Of a stretch of DNA of 8,100 nt, positions 4,087-8,100 are shown piece after piece (position 1 is the first letter of the stretch; each line of letters starts with the position of its first letter). The DNA is taken from contig JAQUZV010000086.1 in assembly GCA_028691155.1 (NCBI GenBank), positions 1-8,100 on the forward strand, in the 5' to 3' direction. This DNA comes from Victivallales bacterium (GTDB taxonomy: Bacteria > Verrucomicrobiota > Lentisphaeria > Victivallales > SZUA-371). The notes beneath the pieces are model-generated. The model was not told the DNA's origin. It ran no database searches and worked only from the letters and a program-made list of their open reading frames with translations. The translations under genes and the position numbers were made by a program.

Positions 4087-7035
4087 ATGATAGCTGCAAT
4101 TATAAAAAAGGTTTTCGGCACCAAATCCGGACGTGACGTCAAGCGGATGTCGCCGCTGGTCAATCAGATCAACCAACTGGAAGAATCGTACCAGCAGTTG
4201 ACGGACGAGCAGTTGCAGGCGAAAACCGACGAATTCAAAGCACGGCTGCAGCAGGGAGAAACGGTCGACGACCTGATGTGCGAAGCTTTCGCGGTAGTCA
4301 AAAACGCCTGCCGCCGACTGGTCGGCACCGAAATCTCCGTGTGCGGCAATACCATGATCTGGGATATGGTCCCTTTCGACGTCCAGTTGATGGGCGGCAT
4401 CGCCCTGCATCGCGGCGGCATCGCCGAAATGGCCACCGGGGAAGGCAAAACCCTCGTCGCCACCATGCCGCTTTACCTCAACGCGTTGACCGGCAACAAC
4501 TGCCAGTTGGTCACCGTCAATGACTATCTGGCCCGTCGCGACTCCGAATGGATGGGCACCATCTACCGTTATCTCGGCCTGACCGTCGGCTGCCTCCAGA
4601 ATATGCAGCCGCCCCAGGAACGACACGAACAGTATCTGTGCGACATCACCTACGGCACCAACAGTGAATTCGGCTTCGACTACCTGCGCGATATGGGCAT
4701 GGCCTCCGACCGCGATCAGCTGGTACAACGCGATCACTTCTACGCCATTGTCGATGAAATCGACAGTATCCTGATCGACGAAGCCCGGACGCCGCTGATC
4801 ATCTCCGGTCCGGTCGCCGTCTCCACCCATCAGTTCGGACGGCTGCAACCCCTGGTGGCCGATGTATACCAGCGGCAACTGCATCTGTGTTCCCGCCTGG
4901 TGCAGGAAGCCAAGAACACCCTGGAGAATGCCGATGCCTCGAAAGAAGAACAGGATGACGCCATCCTGAAACTGGTTCAGGTCAAACTGGGCATGCCCAC
5001 CCATAAACAGTTGATGCGCCTCCTGGAAGACGGCAACATTCTCAAACAGGTGGAAAAGAAGGAAGGTTTTGTCCGCAGCGACAACAACCGCGGCATGCTG
5101 CAGGAAGTTCAGGCCGAACTCTTTTTCTCGATGGATGAAAAACACAACGAAGCCGACCTGACCGAAAAGGGCCGCAATGCGATTTCCCCGGACAATCCGG
5201 ACGCCTTCATTATGCCCGACATGCTGGAAGGACTGCACCGGATTGACACCGATCCGGAACTGGACGAAACGCAGAAGACGGAACAACGCCAGAAATTCAT
5301 GGAAGATTTTTCCCGTCAGAGCGAAGCCCTGCACAACCTGTCCCAGTTGCTCAAGGCCTACTGCCTGTTCGAAAAGGACGTCGATTACGTGGTCCAGAAC
5401 AATGAAGTGATGATTGTGGACGAGCACACCGGCCGGTTAATGCCGGGACGCCGTTACAGCGACGGACTGCACCAGGCGCTGGAAGCCAAGGAAGGGGTGA
5501 AAATTGAAAAAGAAACCCAGACCATGGCCACCATCACCATCCAGAATTACTTCCGCATGTATAAAAAATTGTCCGGGATGACCGGGACGGCGGAAACCGA
5601 AGCCAACGAATTTCACCAGATTTACAAACTCGACGTCATTGTCATCCCCACCAACCGGCCCTGCCGGCGCGTGGACGGCAACGATCTCATTTTCAAAACC
5701 AAGCGCGAAAAATTCAACGCCATCCTCAACGATGTGGAAAAACGCCATACCTCGGAGCAACCGGTTCTGGTCGGCACCGTGTCGGTGGAAGACTCCGAAA
5801 TCATCAGCCGCATGATGAAGCGCCGGAACATCCCGCATAACGTGCTGAACGCCAAAAATCATCAGCATGAAGCCGAGATCGTGGCCCGGGCCGGACAAAA
5901 GTCCGCCGTCACCGTGGCCACCAACATGGCCGGCCGCGGGACCGACATTAAATTGGGTGAAGGAGTGGTAGAACTCGGCGGATTGCATGTAATCGGCAGC
6001 GCCCGACACGATTCGCGTCGTATCGACCGTCAGTTGCGCGGGCGTTGTTCCCGTCAGGGCGACCCGGGATCGTCCCAATTCTACGTTTCGCTGGAAGACA
6101 ACCTGATGCGGCTGTTCGGTTCCGACCGGATCGTCCGGATCATGGAGCGCTTCGGCATGGAAGAAGGCGAAACGCTGGAACATCCCTGGCTCAACAAGTC
6201 GATCGAAACCGCGCAGCGCCGGGTGGAACAACACCATTTCTCCATCCGTAAGCGAACTCTCGAATACGACGATGTCATGAACAAACAGCGTGAAGTGATT
6301 TACGGCTTCCGGCAACAGGTGCTGCTCAGCGACACCCCGCGGCAATTGCTGCTGGAATTGGTTGACGGGGAAGTCGAGGAAGCACTTCAGAATGCCACCG
6401 TGGCCCAACCCAATGGGGAATTGGACACGCCGCAACTGCTGAACTGGCTGAACACCACCTTCCCGCTCGGTTTCAAGGCCGAGGACCTCAAACAGGAAGG
6501 TACGCTGGAGCAGTTGCTGGATAAAATCATGGACAGGATCAAGACGGCGTACGAAAGCAAGCAGGCCGCGCTGGATCAGGAAACCGCCAACTGGCTGGAA
6601 CGACGGGTCATGCTCGACGCCATCGACCACCTCTGGCAGGAACACCTCTACACCATGGATCATCTGCGCTCCAGCATCGGCTTGCGGGCCTATGCCCAGA
6701 AAGACCCCCTGGTGGAATACAAACAGGAAGCGTTTAAAACGTTCTCCACGCTGATGACCAGCATCAACCGGGAAATTCTGAACAACATGTTCCGGGCCTC
6801 GGTGGCAACGTTGTCGGAATTCGAGTCGTTCCTGGCCAATCTGCCGCAGGAGTTCATCCACGAGGAACTGAGCCAGTTCGAGGATTCGACCGACGCGGAC
6901 ACCAAGGCGCCGGAACAGCCGGCGGAAGAAGAACCGATCAACATTACCTTCCGTCGGGAAATGCCCCGGGTGGGACGCAATGATCCGTGCCCCTGCGGCA
7001 GCGGCAAAAAATACAAGAAGTGCTGCGGTAAATAG
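4087..7035 (+). CDS. secA: preprotein translocase ATPase SecA
   Basis: SecA is the ATP-driven motor that pushes unfolded preproteins through SecYEG at the inner membrane. The frame is complete (982 aa; the E. coli enzyme is about 900). Motifs in order: Walker A MATGEGKT (115-122), Walker B VDEIDSILIDEARTP (222-236), VDEHTGR (444-450), MTGTAETEA (498-506), TNMAGRGTDIKL (612-623), QLRGRCSRQGDPGSS (649-663), the scaffold-domain block LDAIDHLW (843-850), and a C-terminal zinc site with Cys968, Cys970, Cys979 and Cys980 (CPC...KKCC, SEC-C type) after an acidic linker. The extra length lies mainly in the preprotein cross-linking region between about 240 and 438, an expanded form I recall from Bacteroidota and PVC bacteria. 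The motif-VI segment has Cys-Ser where most SecA have Ser/Ala-Gly. All ATPase residues appear intact. It is the last gene of the operon, followed by a strong terminator. Confidence 0.99.
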   Translation: MIAAIIKKVFGTKSGRDVKRMSPLVNQINQLEESYQQLTDEQLQAKTDEFKARLQQGETVDDLMCEAFAVVKNACRRLVGTEISVCGNTMIWDMVPFDVQLMGGIALHRGGIAEMATGEGKTLVATMPLYLNALTGNNCQLVTVNDYLARRDSEWMGTIYRYLGLTVGCLQNMQPPQERHEQYLCDITYGTNSEFGFDYLRDMGMASDRDQLVQRDHFYAIVDEIDSILIDEARTPLIISGPVAVSTHQFGRLQPLVADVYQRQLHLCSRLVQEAKNTLENADASKEEQDDAILKLVQVKLGMPTHKQLMRLLEDGNILKQVEKKEGFVRSDNNRGMLQEVQAELFFSMDEKHNEADLTEKGRNAISPDNPDAFIMPDMLEGLHRIDTDPELDETQKTEQRQKFMEDFSRQSEALHNLSQLLKAYCLFEKDVDYVVQNNEVMIVDEHTGRLMPGRRYSDGLHQALEAKEGVKIEKETQTMATITIQNYFRMYKKLSGMTGTAETEANEFHQIYKLDVIVIPTNRPCRRVDGNDLIFKTKREKFNAILNDVEKRHTSEQPVLVGTVSVEDSEIISRMMKRRNIPHNVLNAKNHQHEAEIVARAGQKSAVTVATNMAGRGTDIKLGEGVVELGGLHVIGSARHDSRRIDRQLRGRCSRQGDPGSSQFYVSLEDNLMRLFGSDRIVRIMERFGMEEGETLEHPWLNKSIETAQRRVEQHHFSIRKRTLEYDDVMNKQREVIYGFRQQVLLSDTPRQLLLELVDGEVEEALQNATVAQPNGELDTPQLLNWLNTTFPLGFKAEDLKQEGTLEQLLDKIMDRIKTAYESKQAALDQETANWLERRVMLDAIDHLWQEHLYTMDHLRSSIGLRAYAQKDPLVEYKQEAFKTFSTLMTSINREILNNMFRASVATLSEFESFLANLPQEFIHEELSQFEDSTDADTKAPEQPAEEEPINITFRREMPRVGRNDPCPCGSGKKYKKCCGK

Positions 7036-7056
7036 TCATTTGACGGTTTGAACCGC

Positions 7057-7104
7057 AGGCGGAAAAGAGAATCGGCGGATTTTTCTTTTCCGCCTTGTTT
7101 TTTT
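7057..7104 (+). terminator. strong intrinsic terminator after secA
   Basis: AGGCGGAAAAGA (7057-7068) pairs perfectly with TCTTTTCCGCCT (7084-7095). Three more pairs (one G-U) extend the stem inward, leaving a loop of about 9 nt. Directly after the stem come TTG and a run of seven T (7098-7104). It begins 22 nt after the secA stop, so it ends the operon. Confidence 0.92.
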
Positions 7105-7279
7105 CTTTCCCTTCCGGATCATAATCCCCAAATTTTCCCAAACATGGCCTCGACCATACTCCCGAAAAGGATAATCGGGACGAAAGCCGGGCCAGGAGAT
7201 ACCGGGCCATTGAACTTTCCCGGCCGGCGCTTCAATATTATGGCTTAAGCAGGAATTTGCGGAACGGTTTCATTTGGAG

Positions 7280-7341
7280 CCGGCGACGACGCCGGGACGA
7301 AGCGGTGGTCGCCGCGGCGAGTTGCCGGCAACGCGGCCGAC
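7280..7341. repeat. cluster of GC-rich inverted repeats
   Basis: CCGGCG-ACGA-CGCCGG (7280-7295) is a perfect 6-bp hairpin. Directly abutting 12-bp palindromes follow: TCGCCGCGGCGA (7309-7320) and GTTGCCGGCAAC (7321-7332). Alternatively 7308-7316 pairs with 7332-7341 (GTCG/CGAC and CCGCG/CGCGG with one bulged C) to make a single longer hairpin that caps with TTG-CCGG-CAA. The strand is undetermined. Confidence 0.55.
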
Positions 7342-7350
7342 GCTCACAAA

Positions 7351-7399
7351 GGAAACCGTCGCGCGGGAAAAGGAAGGTGTTTCCCGCCCGGTTTTCTTT
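7351..7399 (+). terminator. two-part hairpin followed by T-rich tract, possible terminator
   Basis: GCGGGAAA (7363-7370) pairs perfectly with TTTCCCGC (7380-7387) around a 9-nt loop. An outer helix, GGAAACC (7351-7357) with GGTTTTC (7390-7396), is separated from it by a small internal loop. TTTTCTTT at 7392-7399 gives a T-rich end on the plus strand, partly inside the outer helix. It could end a short plus-strand transcript that starts after the secA terminator, but no gene is visible upstream. Confidence 0.35.
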
Positions 7400-7608
7400 G
7401 GGGAGGAACAGGGGAAAAACGGGCCCAAGGTATCTTTATTGCTATCTTTTTCCTCGATGATAAATCACTTACAGTTCGTTCCGCCGGCCATGAATATTCC
7501 CCCCATAAACAGCGGCGTACTTTTCAAACCAACCGCCAACGCCGGAATTCGCCGCTTTTTCCCGTCATTTTTCACTGTAAGGATCGGATCATCAGCCGTT
7601 TTCAGGCC

Positions 7609-7644
7609 CAAATAAAGAAGGTGCAGACCAAACGGCCTGCACCT
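7609..7644 (-). terminator. intrinsic terminator-like hairpin on the minus strand
   Basis: AGGTGCAG (7619-7626) and CTGCACCT (7637-7644) form an 8-bp stem. An A/C mismatch then two C-G pairs continue inward to an AAAC loop. Read on the minus strand, the stem is followed at once by TCTTTATTT (plus-strand 7610-7618), a typical T-rich tail. No minus-strand gene ends close to it: the nearest stop is at 7837, about 190 nt upstream. Confidence 0.6.
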
Positions 7645-7763
7645 ATGAGAGAGGAGAAAGACTTCACCATAATCATCTGTATTACCGGAATGCATCGCAA
7701 CATTATTACGCATTCCGTAATTAACTTGGTTCACCATATCCCCATAATGCCGCAGATACAAAC

Positions 7764-7802
7764 GGGCAGGACAAGAAAAACACATTTTTTTCTGTCCTGC
7801 CC
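7764..7802 (-). terminator. 3'-end hairpin of the minus-strand partial gene
   Basis: GGGCAGGACA (7764-7773) pairs perfectly with TGTCCTGCCC (7793-7802). Past one A/C mismatch, a G-U pair and five A-T pairs continue inward to a CACAT loop. It lies 34 nt after the stop codon of the minus-strand gene ending at 7837. The T-tail on the minus strand is short (GTTTGTAT), so it may be a weak terminator or a 3' protective stem. A smaller hairpin, ACGGGA/TCCCGT (7808-7828), lies between it and the stop. Confidence 0.65.
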
Positions 7803-7836
7803 CAAAGACGGGAATTTTCCGGTCCCGTTCGTCGGA

Positions 7837-8100
7837 TTATATACCGGCGGAATCGAAGAAAGTCAACGTATCGCCGGGACCGAGATCGGCCAGCCAGAGA
7901 TCCGCCGATTTTTTGGCCGGAGCATTGAAGTGCAAGGCCTCGACCCGGAAAGGACGGACCAGTTGGATCTTGCGGTTGCCCTGCCCGGTCATCCGTCCCA
8001 ACGCCGTTTTGCCGTCGGCGGCGTAAATCCAGCCGTTCGGACGATAGACGCACCAGGCCGGATTGGGCACTGCCGCCATGGTGTCGGGATTGCACTGCTC
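7837..8100 (-). CDS. C-terminal end of an unrecognised protein (partial, 5' end outside window)
   Basis: A minus-strand frame enters from the right edge and runs 87 codons to a TAA stop at 7837-7839. It stays open upstream of the internal Met at 8077-8079, so that Met is probably not the start and the gene continues beyond the window. The visible part looks beta-rich, with motifs such as CVYRPNGWIYAADGKTALG and LADLGPGDTLTF, and ends DSAGI. The codons end mostly in G or C, like the other genes here, unlike the Arg-rich alternative frame that overlaps it. I do not recognise the family. The composition would suit the C-terminal domain of an exported or carbohydrate-active protein, but this is only an impression. 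Two hairpins follow the stop. Confidence 0.7.
   Translation of the reverse strand, partial: EQCNPDTMAAVPNPAWCVYRPNGWIYAADGKTALGRMTGQGNRKIQLVRPFRVEALHFNAPAKKSADLWLADLGPGDTLTFFDSAGI

Larger units (their letters stand above)
7106..7836. other. 731-bp gap without a convincing gene; several hairpins
   Basis: I find no open frame here with protein-like composition, a ribosome site or a recognisable motif. The left half (to about 7400) is GC-rich and holds a chain of inverted repeats. The right half is more AT-rich and holds hairpins that read as terminators on the minus strand. I checked by eye for tRNA, tmRNA and RNase P RNA signatures and saw none. The gap may contain an unannotated small RNA or decayed coding sequence. 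Confidence 0.6.

Noticed and set aside
4066..6861. Two very long minus-strand frames (453 and 474 codons) antisense to secA
   Set aside because: SecA is beyond doubt in the plus frame. The antisense products are rich in His, Phe, Gln and Gly with no known motif, a common effect of codon bias on the opposite strand.
7280..7341. CRISPR-like or IS-end repeats
   Set aside because: The palindromes differ from each other, are not regularly spaced, and no transposase or cas gene is present.
7257..7615. Plus-strand frames after the secA terminator
   Set aside because: They run through strong inverted repeats, have Arg-rich products without motifs, and lack ribosome sites.
7465..7785. Minus-strand 106-codon frame in the right-hand gap, considered as a decayed prepilin-type protein fragment (segments such as LRHYGD and YGMRNN)
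   Set aside because: It has no hydrophobic prepilin N-terminus, runs through two terminator-like hairpins, and the resemblance is too weak to support a pseudogene call.

Overview
The window looks like part of a chromosome from a moderately GC-rich bacterium, probably of the Planctomycetota-Verrucomicrobiota-Chlamydiota (PVC) superphylum. A Lentisphaerota (Victivallis-like) origin is my best guess, with moderate confidence. The reasons are a zinc-ribbon-headed Hanks-type Ser/Thr kinase with one membrane segment, a second small zinc-ribbon protein, and a long SecA (982 aa) with an enlarged preprotein-binding region and the motif-VI variant GRCSRQGD, which I recall as close to the chlamydial form. 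This placement comes from remembered family features, not from a database search.

Layout, left to right. Positions 2-241 hold the C-terminal end of an unrecognised plus-strand gene that finishes in eight glutamines. After a short gap with a run of ten G and a plausible sigma70-type promoter comes a DUF1275/YoaK-family membrane protein (364-1089). It converges, with only 7 bp between stop codons, on the Ser/Thr kinase gene (minus strand, 1097-2617). A 405-bp divergent intergenic region (2618-3022), AT-rich at its right end, separates the kinase from a plus-strand operon: zinc-ribbon protein (3023-3418), pyrE (3463-4032) and secA (4087-7035). The gaps in the operon are 44 and 54 bp, and it ends in a strong intrinsic terminator (7057-7104). 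From about 7106 to 7836 I see no convincing gene, but there are several GC-rich hairpins. The window closes with the C-terminal end of a minus-strand gene (7837-8100) whose 3' side carries hairpins that look like terminators.

Functionally, the central operon joins pyrimidine synthesis (orotate phosphoribosyltransferase) and protein export (the SecA motor) to a small putative metal-binding protein of unknown role. The divergent kinase carries a CPxC knuckle very like that of the small protein, which hints at a shared ancestry or shared domain type for the two neighbours.

I found no clear undescribed biological system. The best leads are the hairpin cluster at 7280-7399, the region between two minus-strand terminator-like hairpins at 7619-7802, the two simple-sequence tracts at 215-298, and the nine-codon mini-ORF directly before the zinc-ribbon gene.
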